A stretch of DNA of 64,000 nt, from positions 1,426,001 through 1,490,000 of the forward strand of contig NZ_QTJX01000001.1 in assembly GCF_003382275.1 (NCBI RefSeq), in the 5' to 3' direction. Below the pieces are notes generated by a model. That model was not told the DNA's origin, made no database searches, and saw nothing but the letters and a program-made list of their open reading frames with translations. Below are positions 42,266 through 52,018 of this stretch, in pieces (position 1 is the first letter of the stretch; the number at the start of each line of letters is the position of its first letter). The position numbers and the translations under genes were made by a program. This DNA comes from Flagellimonas nanhaiensis. GTDB lineage: Bacteria; Bacteroidota; Bacteroidia; Flavobacteriales; Flavobacteriaceae.

Positions 42266-44563
42266 CTAGATAAATAAAGATTTATATTTCGAGTAGTCAG
42301 TAAACTCGTCCTTAAACCCGTTAAAGACGTCTTCTTCTTTATAATCGCCACCTAGAAGTGAACTGAATGCATAAACACTTTTTCGTAGCAATGAGGCCTG
42401 TTCGGCACTAACTTTTCGGTTTGACATCTCGATCAATTTTTCCCGTAAGCCGTTTTCCATATGGTACTCCATCGTTTCAGGATGTAAATTGGGTTGAATA
42501 CCTTCATAGACCATTATGTAGGCAACCTTTCCGTACCACTGCTTTTCCATTAAATAAGAGACCCATAGGTTTTTAAGCTGCCCTCGTCCCTGCTTTTTTA
42601 TACTATCCATGGCCGTGCGTTGTTCTTTCAGTACATCATCCAAATTTTTCAGGGAACTGAGATATTCATTAGTGTTTTTACGTAATGGAACACTGACCGG
42701 ATATTTGGAATAGATGGATGCTACATGGATTTTATCTCCCCGTGCTTCAAAAAAGAAACCTCTGGCATTGAAAAGCCTTATATAATCGGTTGGGGATTTT
42801 TCAAATAGGATATTGAATCCTTCCATTGCCTTATGAAAGGCCTTTAAACTCTTTTTCTCGTAACCCGTTCGAAACGTTTTGGTCATGCTCCCATATAATT
42901 CCGGCATCAATATCGGCAGGAAAAATGATGTTGGATTTAAATCCATGGCTTTTGTGCTATCGTCCGCTGTTAGCATTTCCAACACCTTTTCATTTTGGTT
43001 GATGGACCCGGTGGAAATATAGGCTTCATCGGAATTGGAGGGAATTATTCCTTGCAATGTAAGGGGAATGGAATGTGTGCCAGAATTCAAAAAGGTAACG
43101 TTGCCGTGATGATATTTTAGACCTAACCCCCGTAGTAGATAAAATGCGATGTTCGTATCGTTGGTTATGTCAAAAACCGATTTTTCCAGCACCTTTTTAA
43201 TCAACCCCGTCCTTATTTCCAGTTTTTTGATTTCCCTTTTCGATTCGGTCTTCGCGAATTCGGCTCGAATGTCATCAAACCTATTTTTAAGGGTCTTGGG
43301 CAACATTTTTCCGTTATTTGCACCTAGATAGTGGTTCAAAAAAGAATAGTGCTCAGTACGTGCTATAAGTGGCAGCAAGTCCTTAAGATTTCTGTTTACA
43401 ACAAATTCCGACAATAGCTCCTTGCTTTTATTTGTGCCCAGATACGATTTGTAGAAAGCGTTCTTTATCAGTTTTTTGATTTCAAGGCTAAACTGATTAC
43501 TCCCAATATCAATGTGGGTCTCGGAGGACTGGTCTCCACTCAATCGGGAATTATTGGGCCAATCGTGTTGCAGGCTTATCTCGGATGCCTTAAAAGTATA
43601 TCCCGACTTATCATATATAATAAAGTCCGCCAATTGCCTATTCCTTCCATATAGTAGCTGACAATCGATGTTCTGATAAGATTTCAGGACATCGGGCAAA
43701 TCCTCGGTCTTAATATTATTGAAGAGTTTAAATGTGGTCAGCAGTTGCTTTTCCAAACGTTTTTTGTGCATGGGTAAAAGCTTTGATTTGCTGTATTTTT
43801 CAAAGATGGTCCTTAGTTTTGGCCCACTCAGTTCAGGATGGACGACATAGCCGTTTATGAACTGGGTATTGTATTGTTTTTGGTTGTCGATGCCGTAGGC
43901 CACCCCTACCCTTCCGCTGGCATGGGTCATCGTCCTTACGACGATATGGTAAGGTTTTGCCAATCGCGCCAGCTCTTCAAAACCCCGAACTTTATATTTC
44001 TGCAACAGGCCGTTGATTACATCCTGCATATAGAATTTAGTCCCGTTATTTTCATCGACAGAAAGCTGTAGTTCGGGCAAACGGTACTTCGGAAGGTCCC
44101 TTTGAACCTTTGTGCCCGGCGAAGGAGAGAGACCGTATTTTTTCTCCAAAAACCTTTGGGTGGCTACATTTCTATGGTAATCGTTGCGCAAATTGATGAG
44201 CGTACCGGATTCGTTCACGGTGGTAGATACAAGGTGTACATGCTCATGGATGGTATCGCTATGGCGTACCACGACGTAGGGCTGTTCCCCGTATCCCATT
44301 TCATCCATATAATCCTTGGCAACCTTATAGAACGTTTTGTCGTCAAGATGCTCCCCATGGGGCAGGTTGAGGGTAATATGGGCATATCGACTGGCCGAAT
44401 CATGGCGTTGGCCCTGAAAATGTAATGTATTCGCGAAAAATTTAGGGGTGGTGCCAAATTCCGATATCGTGTTCTGAAAGCCCAAAATGGTACTTCCGTT
44501 CTTTCCAAAAACATAGTTCAATACCCCATGTACGGTCTCGCGATATAGAATACGACCGATCAT
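42266..44563 (-). CDS. Relaxase (MOBP-like mobilization nuclease)
   Basis: A 765-aa protein whose N-terminal 250 residues form the nicking domain. The metal-binding triad is in HSDTIHEHVHLVSTTV (about residues 98-113), preceded by the YAHITLNLPHGE and YKVAKDYMDEMGYGEQPYVV segments common to Bacteroidota MobB/TraI relaxases. The nicking tyrosine is probably one of those in the first 30 residues. It cuts at oriT and leads the strand into the recipient. The accessory gene ends 1 bp upstream of its start. The C-terminal 500 residues have no recognised domain. Confidence 0.88.
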   Translation of the reverse strand: MIGRILYRETVHGVLNYVFGKNGSTILGFQNTISEFGTTPKFFANTLHFQGQRHDSASRYAHITLNLPHGEHLDDKTFYKVAKDYMDEMGYGEQPYVVVRHSDTIHEHVHLVSTTVNESGTLINLRNDYHRNVATQRFLEKKYGLSPSPGTKVQRDLPKYRLPELQLSVDENNGTKFYMQDVINGLLQKYKVRGFEELARLAKPYHIVVRTMTHASGRVGVAYGIDNQKQYNTQFINGYVVHPELSGPKLRTIFEKYSKSKLLPMHKKRLEKQLLTTFKLFNNIKTEDLPDVLKSYQNIDCQLLYGRNRQLADFIIYDKSGYTFKASEISLQHDWPNNSRLSGDQSSETHIDIGSNQFSLEIKKLIKNAFYKSYLGTNKSKELLSEFVVNRNLKDLLPLIARTEHYSFLNHYLGANNGKMLPKTLKNRFDDIRAEFAKTESKREIKKLEIRTGLIKKVLEKSVFDITNDTNIAFYLLRGLGLKYHHGNVTFLNSGTHSIPLTLQGIIPSNSDEAYISTGSINQNEKVLEMLTADDSTKAMDLNPTSFFLPILMPELYGSMTKTFRTGYEKKSLKAFHKAMEGFNILFEKSPTDYIRLFNARGFFFEARGDKIHVASIYSKYPVSVPLRKNTNEYLSSLKNLDDVLKEQRTAMDSIKKQGRGQLKNLWVSYLMEKQWYGKVAYIMVYEGIQPNLHPETMEYHMENGLREKLIEMSNRKVSAEQASLLRKSVYAFSSLLGGDYKEEDVFNGFKDEFTDYSKYKSLFI

Positions 44564-44950
44564 TTATGGTAATTTTTCACTTAACAGTTCCAAAATTTGC
44601 ATCAATAAGGTATTCGTTTTTTCGATTTCAGCATCCAACTTTGCGGATGGGCTTCTCAAATTTTTGGCATGTGCAGTTGCTGTAAGCTGGTTTATATTGG
44701 TGCCGATCCTATTGATTTGATAAATGAGGTTTGCCGAAGGTCCGGGCAGTTTTTTGGTGTCCTCGGCCTGTTGTTTATCAAGTATCAGCCGCCTTAAAAA
44801 AGGGGCCACTACTCCCCTTTTGGTAAAATCGAGGTTGTAGGTTCCCATGGTCTCCTTGACCATTTGCAGTTCCGAATCATTAAAGCGGAGCACTATGCCA
44901 TGTATCCGCTTTTTATTGCCTAAAGGTTTTCTGCCTGTTTTACGTGCCAT
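44564..44950 (-). CDS. Mobilization accessory protein (MobC-like, ribbon-helix-helix)
   Basis: A 128-aa protein. The basic N-terminus (MARKTGRKPLGNKKRIHGIVLRFND) leads into a ribbon-helix-helix region and the MobC-type segment LIYQINRIGTNINQLTATAHAKN, which is diagnostic of plasmid mobilization proteins. It binds oriT and helps the relaxase open the strand. It is adjacent to the relaxase gene and starts at the edge of the structured non-coding region, where oriT is expected. Confidence 0.85.
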   Translation of the reverse strand: MARKTGRKPLGNKKRIHGIVLRFNDSELQMVKETMGTYNLDFTKRGVVAPFLRRLILDKQQAEDTKKLPGPSANLIYQINRIGTNINQLTATAHAKNLRSPSAKLDAEIEKTNTLLMQILELLSEKLP

Positions 44951-45763
44951 TTCTCTGGTTTAACGGTATAACCGCATTTTTCACTTCGTTAGAAGTAGTA
45001 GTTTTAAGATACTTAAAACATAACTTGCGAAATTCTCTGAATTTCAATATACGAAATTATTACCGAAAGTAAATGGGATATTTAAGGTATAAATGTACCA
45101 TCAAATTAATTATGGACATTATAACATCTTGGATAACAGCGAACGATTGTTTTTACCATCTTAAGTAGGGTTGTCAAGACAACCTATTGCCCCCATAACG
45201 GATTCATTTTATGATATGCACCATCTCAAATGATAATAAACGATACAGCAAACTTAAATACCGTGCCTGGGCAAAAAAAGTGCATGGGACTTTTTTGTCC
45301 CATGGGCTTTTGAGCGGTTCCGAGGATGCCAAGGAGGCCGATAGGCATTTCTTGGCTTCCACAGGAACAAGGGCTACACATTCTTTTGATTTTACCCATC
45401 GGTCATACTGTGTTTGAACCCAAAAATGCTCTAGATACAGCCATCCTATTTTTTCAAGATCATTATTTAAAAAATCGGTCCTATTTGCATTATTGGACCT
45501 TTATACATTTCAAGAAAATCATCGAAATATCATAAAAATAGATTCGTCCTTAAGCCAAATGAAACCACGTTGTGGATCCATTTAGATTCATTTGGCCTCA
45601 TATGGTTTTAGCCCAAATTATTTTTCATAAACATCTAGTTATTAACAAATTATAATTATATATTTCTCAATAATTATATAATTAATTAGGGATTTAGGTC
45701 ATTAAACAATGCCTTGATTATTTCATCATTTAACTAATTATTGAAAGAACTAAATAACGGATT
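44951..45763. other. Structured non-coding region, candidate oriT and parA control region
   Basis: This 813-bp gap between divergent mob and tra genes holds no convincing gene. It contains CATGGGAC-T6-GTCCCATG (45283-45304), GCCAAATGAA/TTCATTTGGC arms (45554-45563, 45587-45596) enclosing CCAC-GTT-GTGG, and TATAATTAT/ATAATTATA arms (45651-45659, 45670-45678) in very AT-rich DNA. Location and inverted repeats fit an origin of transfer plus a promoter/operator for parA. The nick site was not identified. Confidence 0.5.
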
Positions 45764-46444
45764 ATGGATACAAAGATTATTAGTGTGGTAGGCGAAAAAG
45801 GTGGTATCGGAAAAACGACATTGAACATTATTCTAGCTTCAAATCTTTTCTATGCAAAGCAGCAAAAAATTGTGCTTTTGGATGCCGATAATCCTCAATA
45901 CTCCATCTACAAAAAACGGAATCGGGAAATGGAAATGTTGGATGCCGAAGAAAGGGCAGGTTTGGAACTTTATCCTATTGAACCAGTAACCGTTCAGAAT
46001 CTACAGGATGCCATCCTGAAGTACTATGGCCAAGTGGATTATATAATTCTCGACCTTCCTGGCAGTTTGAATGTAGAGATGGTCAAAGGGCTAATGTATG
46101 TGGAACATGTTTTTGTGCCCTTTGACCATGACGAACTGGAAATAGACAGCACTTCACACTTTTATTTCACGTTGAAAAATAATTTCCTTGATAATGAAGA
46201 GCGTGTATTAAAGAGCATCCATCTTTTTTTCAACAAGTACAAGCTGGTCAAAAGAAACAAGTTTGCGGTGCTGCGCCAGCAATTTAAAGAGGCGGGTATT
46301 CCCATGATGACCAGTGTAGTCAAGGACAAGACCATCTACAAGGAAAGATATCGGAATACACTGTACCCCATACCTGAGCATAAAGAAAGGGGCGAAAAAG
46401 ATATCAAACATTTCTTTGAGGAAGTAAGCCAACTAACAAAATAG
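45764..46444 (+). CDS. parA: ParA/MinD-type ATPase (TraA-like)
   Basis: A 226-aa protein. A deviant Walker A GEKGGIGKTT is at residues 8-17, LLDADNPQ follows at the switch I position, and IILDLPGS at Walker B. The CTnDOT-type elements encode such a ParA-like protein (TraA) at the head of the transfer operon. It may position the element or the transfer machinery. No ParB is present, but the following 154-aa gene could be its partner. The upstream AT-rich palindromic region probably carries its control site. Confidence 0.85.
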   Translation: MDTKIISVVGEKGGIGKTTLNIILASNLFYAKQQKIVLLDADNPQYSIYKKRNREMEMLDAEERAGLELYPIEPVTVQNLQDAILKYYGQVDYIILDLPGSLNVEMVKGLMYVEHVFVPFDHDELEIDSTSHFYFTLKNNFLDNEERVLKSIHLFFNKYKLVKRNKFAVLRQQFKEAGIPMMTSVVKDKTIYKERYRNTLYPIPEHKERGEKDIKHFFEEVSQLTK

Positions 46445-46453
46445 CGCAATACT

Positions 46454-46918
46454 ATGAAAAGAGGAAAAAAAGTAAATACACTAGGTCTGATCCAAAAAAT
46501 GGCGGAACAGAACAAAGAAACCGTGAATGTGCTGAAGACCTTGAAAAGTGAGCGTTCGATTGAGGAAACGCCGAGTGGGTCCAAACAACATTTTGAGCCT
46601 AAAACCGTTAGGAATACGAAAGAAACCGCAGTCATTGAGAATCATAAAGGGATGACATCCAAAAATTCTTCAATGACCGACGAGTACCCGGTTCGACAAT
46701 TTAAATTGTTCCTACGCACGGAAAACTTTCGCGATAGAAAGGAATCCTTCGTGCTTTCCTTAAGTAAGGACTGCATGGGAAAATATGAAAAATTGGCACA
46801 GGGGGCATCCTATAAATTGGACATAAAAACCCATCGCAATGACTTGATAAGAAAGGTTTTGGAAGATTTTATAGATAAAAAGTATAGAAAACTGATAAAC
46901 ATAATAGAACAAAAATAG
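46454..46918 (+). CDS. Conjugal transfer protein (DUF3408-like, probable ParA partner)
   Basis: A 154-aa protein with a basic, low-complexity first half (MKRGKKVNTLGLIQKMAEQN) and a compact C-terminal segment (KCMGKYEKLAQGASYKLDIKTHRNDLIRKVLEDFI-like region, 100-150) resembling DUF3408 or ribbon-helix-helix DNA-binding folds. It is 9 bp after parA. In Bacteroidota elements a small DNA-binding gene follows the ParA gene at this place (traB position). No direct functional evidence is visible. Confidence 0.55.
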   Translation: MKRGKKVNTLGLIQKMAEQNKETVNVLKTLKSERSIEETPSGSKQHFEPKTVRNTKETAVIENHKGMTSKNSSMTDEYPVRQFKLFLRTENFRDRKESFVLSLSKDCMGKYEKLAQGASYKLDIKTHRNDLIRKVLEDFIDKKYRKLINIIEQK

Positions 46919-46924
46919 AAAACT

Positions 46925-47275
46925 TTGAGCAGCTACTGGTACATATTGATAGGTTTGGCCCTAATCTATTACGGGTATGTTCTGTGGGTGCTGTTCAAGA
47001 AGAAAAAAACGTCAAAGAAAAAAGATTCAAAAAATATTGCTTTTTTGCATTTAAATAATATATTTGCATATAAGTCAGATAATGAACAAACTGATTTGGA
47101 AGCTGTACTCGACCAGATGACCGAAGTGGAAAACACCTCGGAACTTCTGGAAGCTTTTAAAGAGGGTTCATTGGAAGATGATGCAAATTCCTTAACTCGC
47201 AAAAAGCATGAAAAACTCAAAGTTATCCGCAATGAGGATACGGCCGAGAACAATGGGCCGGATTCCGAAACCTGA
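46925..47275 (+). CDS. Single-pass membrane protein of the tra operon, TTG start
   Basis: One N-terminal transmembrane helix (YWYILIGLALIYYGYVLWVLF) is followed by a lysine-rich stop-transfer stretch and an acidic soluble tail. No ATG is available upstream of the helix, so the TTG at 46925 (6 bp after the previous stop) is the likely start. The 3' end overlaps the TraE-like gene by 23 nt. It occupies the traC/traD position of Bacteroides-type elements; the exact family is uncertain. Confidence 0.55.
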   Translation: MSSYWYILIGLALIYYGYVLWVLFKKKKTSKKKDSKNIAFLHLNNIFAYKSDNEQTDLEAVLDQMTEVENTSELLEAFKEGSLEDDANSLTRKKHEKLKVIRNEDTAENNGPDSET

Positions 47276-47567
47276 TCCCATTATCCTATTCCTACTTCTG
47301 GTCTGCATTCCCATATGTTTCTACGGCCAGTTTGACCAACTCCTGCAAGAGGCGCAAGATTTCAAGAACGACTCCAAAAGCCTTTCCCGTGAAATCATAG
47401 ATATTATCAAGATTATAGCGGGCACGGCACTTGGTATTATGGCCTTGGCCTATATCTATATCCGTAACCAACAGACGGATCTTGCGGATAAACTTGGAAA
47501 GGCCATTATTGGGATAGCCATCTTTTTTGCCATGATCGCCATTGGCGAGGAAATTGCCAACATCTAA
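47253..47567 (+). CDS. traE: TraE-family (DUF4134) conjugal transfer protein
   Basis: A small membrane protein of 104 aa from ATG 47253. It has an N-terminal hydrophobic signal (DPIILFLLLVCIPICFYGQF), then a polar helix and two transmembrane helices (IIKIIAGTALGIMALAYIYI and AIIGIAIFFAMIAIGEEIA). This matches DUF4134 (TraE), a VirB2/VirB3-like small subunit of Bacteroidota transfer systems, probably pilin-related. Upstream in-frame starts at 47208 are rejected because they overlap the previous gene further and precede the signal sequence. Confidence 0.75.
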   Translation: MGRIPKPDPIILFLLLVCIPICFYGQFDQLLQEAQDFKNDSKSLSREIIDIIKIIAGTALGIMALAYIYIRNQQTDLADKLGKAIIGIAIFFAMIAIGEEIANI

Positions 47568-47580
47568 ATTTCCTTACGTC

Positions 47581-47904
47581 ATGGAGAATAATTTTATCCC
47601 GATCAGGAAAGGGCTGCAAAAGGATGTCCTATATCGAGGCCTCAAGGCAAAGTACATTATGTACTGCCTTTATCTTGGCCTGGCAGCGATTATACTGGGA
47701 CTGGTCCTATCCACTTTTATTCCGATGGTATTGGCCATGTTAGCGATCGTCATCGCAATCGCCATCATATTCCTCGTCCTTCTGTTCTACTCACGAACCT
47801 ACGGCGCCAATGGGTTTGTCAAAAAAATGGCAGATGCCGCCAAACCCGATTCCATAAAAATATCCAATACATACGAAAACCTATTGCTATGGAAAAACAA
47901 GTAG
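47581..47904 (+). CDS. traF: TraF-family (DUF4133) conjugal transfer protein
   Basis: A 107-aa protein from ATG 47581 (MENNFIPIRKGLQKDVLYRG). The N-terminal motif R-x-G-L-K-A-K-Y-I and two adjacent transmembrane helices (LYLGLAAIILGLVLSTFIPM, LAMLAIVIAIAIIFLVLLF) are the DUF4133/VirB3-like pattern. It overlaps the TraG gene by 16 nt. VirB3-like proteins work with the VirB4 ATPase at the inner membrane. Confidence 0.85.
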   Translation: MENNFIPIRKGLQKDVLYRGLKAKYIMYCLYLGLAAIILGLVLSTFIPMVLAMLAIVIAIAIIFLVLLFYSRTYGANGFVKKMADAAKPDSIKISNTYENLLLWKNK

Positions 47905-50423
47905 CACTTTGGGACGCGTTCCCTATTTACGGTTATGAGAGAAGGGCATTGATATCCAAAGAGAAGGGTTGTTTGACCGTTCCCCTAAAACTTGAATTAC
48001 CCGAAGTATATACATTGGATGCTCTGGAATATGGAATGCTTCAAGAGCTGTTTTCCAACATCATCAATGTCTTGGGCCCGAATAGGCTCCTACACCGGCA
48101 GGATTTCTTTCTTCAGGAAAATTATACTCCGAATTCCCAAAGGCTACGAGGCGATATGTTGGAACGCGCCAACGAAAAACATTTTGAGGACCGCCCTTAT
48201 TTGGTCGGCAGCCATTATCTATATATCAGCGTTGTTCCCAAAAATTACATTACCTATGGTTCCAAACGGGCGAACTCGTTCTTGGGCAAAAGGCGGGAAT
48301 TCTATTTGTCGCATACCGTTCCCGAAGAATTCATCGATAGCGGAATATTGAAGGAGTTCGAAAATCAAGTGGAGAATGTCGACAATTTGATTAATTCGAG
48401 CGGTCTGATAAAGTCCGAACTATTGGATTATGACGATTTGTTTTCCCCGGATGGGCTATACCCCAAATATTTTGGCATTTGTGAAGAAAACGCCAATCTA
48501 ACCGATGTGGATTTCGCCAACAACTCCATAAATATTGGCAGTAAGAAGGGGCAATTTTTCACGCTGGAAAATTTGGATCAGTTCACCAAAGAGCATGTAG
48601 GCACCCATGAGCTATATGGAAAGTTCACTACCCGTCATAATCGTTTCCCTATCGGCAATCTGTTTTCTTTGGGTTTCAAGGTGCCCCATGAACATATCAT
48701 CAATCAATATATCCACATACCGGATCAGGAAAAAGCACTTTCCAGCCTACGGAAAAAAGCGAAAAGCTTCCAGCGCTTCAGTACCGGAAAGAAAGATGAC
48801 AGTAACGCGATATACGCGGATCAAATATTCGACTATACCAAAGATATCCTTGAAAACCACAAGGAAACGGTCTTTTACCATCTCAATGTATTCGGGTTCG
48901 AGGACGACCGGAGCAGGCAAGGGCAAATGGAAAACTCCATTTCTTCCGCCTTTAAAAAATTGAAGATCAATGCAAAGAGGAACAGTATAGATAGGAAGAA
49001 TCTGTTTTTTGCCGGTGTCCCTGGTAATGCTATTGGCATCCCGTTCGAGCTATACCTACCCATGCCGAGCGATATGGCCTCCTCCCTACTCTATTTTGAA
49101 GGCGGCTATAAAGATTCGTCGAAAGCCGTTGATGGGCTGCGTACGGTGGATAGAATCTCCGGCCGGCCGCTTACTGCCAGCTTGTATCGAATACCTGAAG
49201 AAAAAGGTTGGATATTCAATCGGGGGATGTTGGTCGCCTCCGGGTCGGGCGGCGGCAAATCCTATTATGTCAACCATTACATCGCTTCCGAACTGAGGCA
49301 AGGCGGGGAGGCCGTTATCATCGAGGACGGCAATTCCTACGATAAACTTACCGAGGTATTTGGTGGCATAATCCTGCAGCATGATGATGACCGGCCATTT
49401 ACCTTCAATCCTTTTCTTCTGGACAATCACGATGTTGTCGAGAACCGCACTCGGAGCAAGACTTTGGCCGAAAGCAAACTGCTGCACCTTGTAACGCTTC
49501 TCAAATTGATTACGGGTAACAGTAAGGATGTCACAGGTTTGGAAGTCGCAAATACCGTTATCGAACTTTTGGTTACGGGTTATTACGAGTTAATGTGGCA
49601 AAGCGGTAATACAAATTTCAGGTTTGACACTTTCTATGAGTATTGCAGGAATCATATAATAGCATTTATTGGAACCAAAGAAATTCCGAAGGAAAAATTC
49701 GATGCCAATGTGTTCCTCTTCCTGCTGGAAAAGTATTACACAGGCGGGCCGAGAGGCGAACTCTTGAACAAACAGGACGATAGGATTACCAGACTAAGCG
49801 ATGAAAAAGTGGTGTACTTCAAATTGGGCAAACTGATCGATAACGAGCTGCTGTTTCCCATCACTGCGCTGATGATAATGGAGATCTTTAACAAGAAGAT
49901 GCATGACCTCGCCAAACTGTCCATAAATAAAATATTGGCCGTAGACGAGGCATGGAAGGCCTTGGTAAGGCCCGAACTGGTACACTATTTCAACAGCCAA
50001 TCAAGAATGGCGCGAAAACTGGGAGGCCAGCCTATTTTTATTTCCCAAAAAGTAAGTGACTTTATCTCCTCCGAAATCATCAAAAATGCCATTGTGGTCA
50101 ACTCGCACATCAAGGTCTTCCTGGACATGCGGGACTTTGCCCAATCCTTCGATAAGATACAGACCGTTATGGGTTTAAACGAGAAACAAAAACAGCTTAT
50201 TCTTTCCATCAATAAGGATTTACCGAAGGACAGAAAGTTCCGTGAGGCCGCGTTCTGTTGGATGGACAAGGTAAAGGTCTACGGCTTGGAAACCTCTTTG
50301 GAAGAGAAATGCATTTACGAAACCAATCCGACCGAGAGCGGTAAAATTTTGGAACTGTATAAAAAGAATCATAAAAATTGGGAGTTGACCGCAAAGGCCT
50401 ACGCCTTTGAAAATGCTCCATAA
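47889..50423 (+). CDS. traG: Conjugation ATPase TraG (VirB4 homologue)
   Basis: An 844-aa protein. Walker A is in GSGGGKSYYVNHYI (about residue 451), Walker B in ILAVDEAWKAL (about 683), followed by GGQPIFISQKVSDF. The N-terminal domain (PIYGYERRALISKEKGCLTV) is that of Bacteroides TraG-type VirB4 proteins. It energises channel assembly and substrate passage at the inner membrane. The size is standard for the family. It overlaps traF at its start and precedes the TraI-like gene by 10 bp. Confidence 0.93.
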   Translation: MEKQVALWDAFPIYGYERRALISKEKGCLTVPLKLELPEVYTLDALEYGMLQELFSNIINVLGPNRLLHRQDFFLQENYTPNSQRLRGDMLERANEKHFEDRPYLVGSHYLYISVVPKNYITYGSKRANSFLGKRREFYLSHTVPEEFIDSGILKEFENQVENVDNLINSSGLIKSELLDYDDLFSPDGLYPKYFGICEENANLTDVDFANNSINIGSKKGQFFTLENLDQFTKEHVGTHELYGKFTTRHNRFPIGNLFSLGFKVPHEHIINQYIHIPDQEKALSSLRKKAKSFQRFSTGKKDDSNAIYADQIFDYTKDILENHKETVFYHLNVFGFEDDRSRQGQMENSISSAFKKLKINAKRNSIDRKNLFFAGVPGNAIGIPFELYLPMPSDMASSLLYFEGGYKDSSKAVDGLRTVDRISGRPLTASLYRIPEEKGWIFNRGMLVASGSGGGKSYYVNHYIASELRQGGEAVIIEDGNSYDKLTEVFGGIILQHDDDRPFTFNPFLLDNHDVVENRTRSKTLAESKLLHLVTLLKLITGNSKDVTGLEVANTVIELLVTGYYELMWQSGNTNFRFDTFYEYCRNHIIAFIGTKEIPKEKFDANVFLFLLEKYYTGGPRGELLNKQDDRITRLSDEKVVYFKLGKLIDNELLFPITALMIMEIFNKKMHDLAKLSINKILAVDEAWKALVRPELVHYFNSQSRMARKLGGQPIFISQKVSDFISSEIIKNAIVVNSHIKVFLDMRDFAQSFDKIQTVMGLNEKQKQLILSINKDLPKDRKFREAAFCWMDKVKVYGLETSLEEKCIYETNPTESGKILELYKKNHKNWELTAKAYAFENAP

Positions 50424-50433
50424 AACTAAGACT

Positions 50434-51051
50434 ATGAAAAGAACATTTGTATTAATGGGTTTGCTTTTTCCATTGGCGATCATTTCCCAAATTCCGGTTA
50501 CCGATGCCGCGACCAACGCCAGCGTTGGAATGGTAAACAGTCAACTGATGAATATCAACATACAGCTAAAGGCCGTCAACAAAAATCTTTCCCGCCTTAT
50601 TAACCTGATGGAGAAAAACAACAATGAAACCTTAAAATCGAGAAAGATCCTTAAAGAAGAGCTGGAGGCCAAGAAACAGGCACCGGCCTATGTGACCAAA
50701 TCGACGGACGTTAGCAGGACCATCGACTTAAAAACCAAGATTTTGGAGGCGTATCGCACTTCCAAACAGACCGTACAACAATTGGAACACTTGAATCGAA
50801 AAGAAAGGCAGGAGTTTTTTGGCTTTGCCGCGAACGCTATCCTTGAAACCAAAAACCTTTTTAAACAATGCAACGATATCCTGAAGACCAAGGCGATAAT
50901 CCTACCCGAGGAACGCCTAAAGAAAGTGAACGGAATCAACAGTGAACTGGAAAGTATTCTCGATAACCTGATAGTCTATAACAACAAACTTTCACGGACC
51001 AATGCCTTCAGAAAGTCCAGAAGCACACTGATAAATATGAACAAAGAATAA
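50434..51051 (+). CDS. TraI-like (DUF4141) periplasmic conjugation protein
   Basis: A 205-aa protein from ATG 50434 with a signal peptide (MKRTFVLMGLLFPLAIISQIPVTDA), then coiled-coil helices (MNIQLKAVNKNLSRLINLMEKNNNE). The order, after VirB4 and before the polytopic TraJ, and the coiled-coil secreted nature match TraI of Bacteroides elements, a VirB5-like component. An in-frame ATG at 50407 inside traG is disfavoured because it precedes the signal peptide by nine polar residues. Confidence 0.7.
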   Translation: MKRTFVLMGLLFPLAIISQIPVTDAATNASVGMVNSQLMNINIQLKAVNKNLSRLINLMEKNNNETLKSRKILKEELEAKKQAPAYVTKSTDVSRTIDLKTKILEAYRTSKQTVQQLEHLNRKERQEFFGFAANAILETKNLFKQCNDILKTKAIILPEERLKKVNGINSELESILDNLIVYNNKLSRTNAFRKSRSTLINMNKE

Positions 51052-51060
51052 AAAGAAACC

Positions 51061-51972
51061 ATGCAGATTACGGACAAAGGAATTCGGGAAACGGTCAACG
51101 AGCTTTTTGACCAATATATTATTGACGCTTTTGAGGTGGTCGATCCCATTATAGGTATCGGGCAACAATTCGCCTATATCGGTATCGGGCTTATCGCACT
51201 GGGCGTGTTTCTGAACGAAGAAAAAAGAGCGAACATTCTTGCTTACCTCAAATGGGTGCCTTTGGCCATATTGCTTTTGAACTACGAAGTGGTTATCCTG
51301 ACCATATACGAGTTTTATCAAACGGTCGGAACAACTTTTAAAGCCAACGATATTTCGTGGGACGTACTTCAAACGAAGATTTTTATAGCACAGATGGAGG
51401 CCCTTGAGTCCGAGGACGGCACATGGAGCTTATTGGCTTTGGATTCGGAAGGACTTGCATCCATCGCCTTGGGATTTGTTACCTCTACGGCCACGTCGAT
51501 TGCCTCGTTCATATCGGCCGTTGTATTTGTCGGCATCAAAGCCATGTCGGTAATCTACCTTTTCGTCCTGATCATATTTGGCCCGTTGAATATCGGGCTG
51601 TCATTCATTCCTGTCTTTTCGGGGATGTGGAAAGCTTGGCTACAGAAGTTTATGAGCGTATGCCTATGGATACCCATGCTATATCTGATCGACAATTTTA
51701 TGCTCAAGATTCTCGATAATCTTATACAAACTTTGCTATACGACGGAGAAGCCAATTTGGGCCTGGTGCTGACAAGTGCCCTATTGATGTTAATGAACGT
51801 ATTCGTATACCTCAAGGCACCGGTCTTGTCCAACTTTATTGTGCAGGGCATGAACGTAAGCGCAAGCCAACTAAAAGACAGGACAAAACATTATGCCAAA
51901 AAAGCCGCACAGACAGCGGTCGATGCAAAGACGGGCGGAGCTACAAAAGGCGTAAGAACTTTGATACAATAA
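51061..51972 (+). CDS. traJ: TraJ-like polytopic membrane protein (VirB6-like)
   Basis: A 303-aa protein with about six hydrophobic segments, for example IGQQFAYIGIGLIALGVFL, WVPLAILLLNYEVVILTIY, FVGIKAMSVIYLFVLIIFGP and SALLMLMNVFVYLKAPVL. The NIGLSFIPVFSGMWKAWLQKFMSVCLWIP motif is characteristic of TraJ. It probably forms part of the inner-membrane channel. A lysine-rich cytoplasmic tail follows the last helix. Confidence 0.85.
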   Translation: MQITDKGIRETVNELFDQYIIDAFEVVDPIIGIGQQFAYIGIGLIALGVFLNEEKRANILAYLKWVPLAILLLNYEVVILTIYEFYQTVGTTFKANDISWDVLQTKIFIAQMEALESEDGTWSLLALDSEGLASIALGFVTSTATSIASFISAVVFVGIKAMSVIYLFVLIIFGPLNIGLSFIPVFSGMWKAWLQKFMSVCLWIPMLYLIDNFMLKILDNLIQTLLYDGEANLGLVLTSALLMLMNVFVYLKAPVLSNFIVQGMNVSASQLKDRTKHYAKKAAQTAVDAKTGGATKGVRTLIQ

Positions 51973-52018
51973 TCCTTTCAACGATCAAAGAAGAATTTAA
52001 ACGAACACAGAAGAACAG

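Noticed and set aside
45211..45417. 68-aa plus-strand frame in the mob/tra gap
   Set aside because: It spans the T6 hairpin and has no recognisable domain; the region behaves like structured non-coding DNA.
47044..47066. TTTG and TATATTTG inside the small membrane gene, as a promoter for traE
   Set aside because: The spacer is only 11 bp, too short for the -33/-7 pair, although the -7 box alone is perfect.
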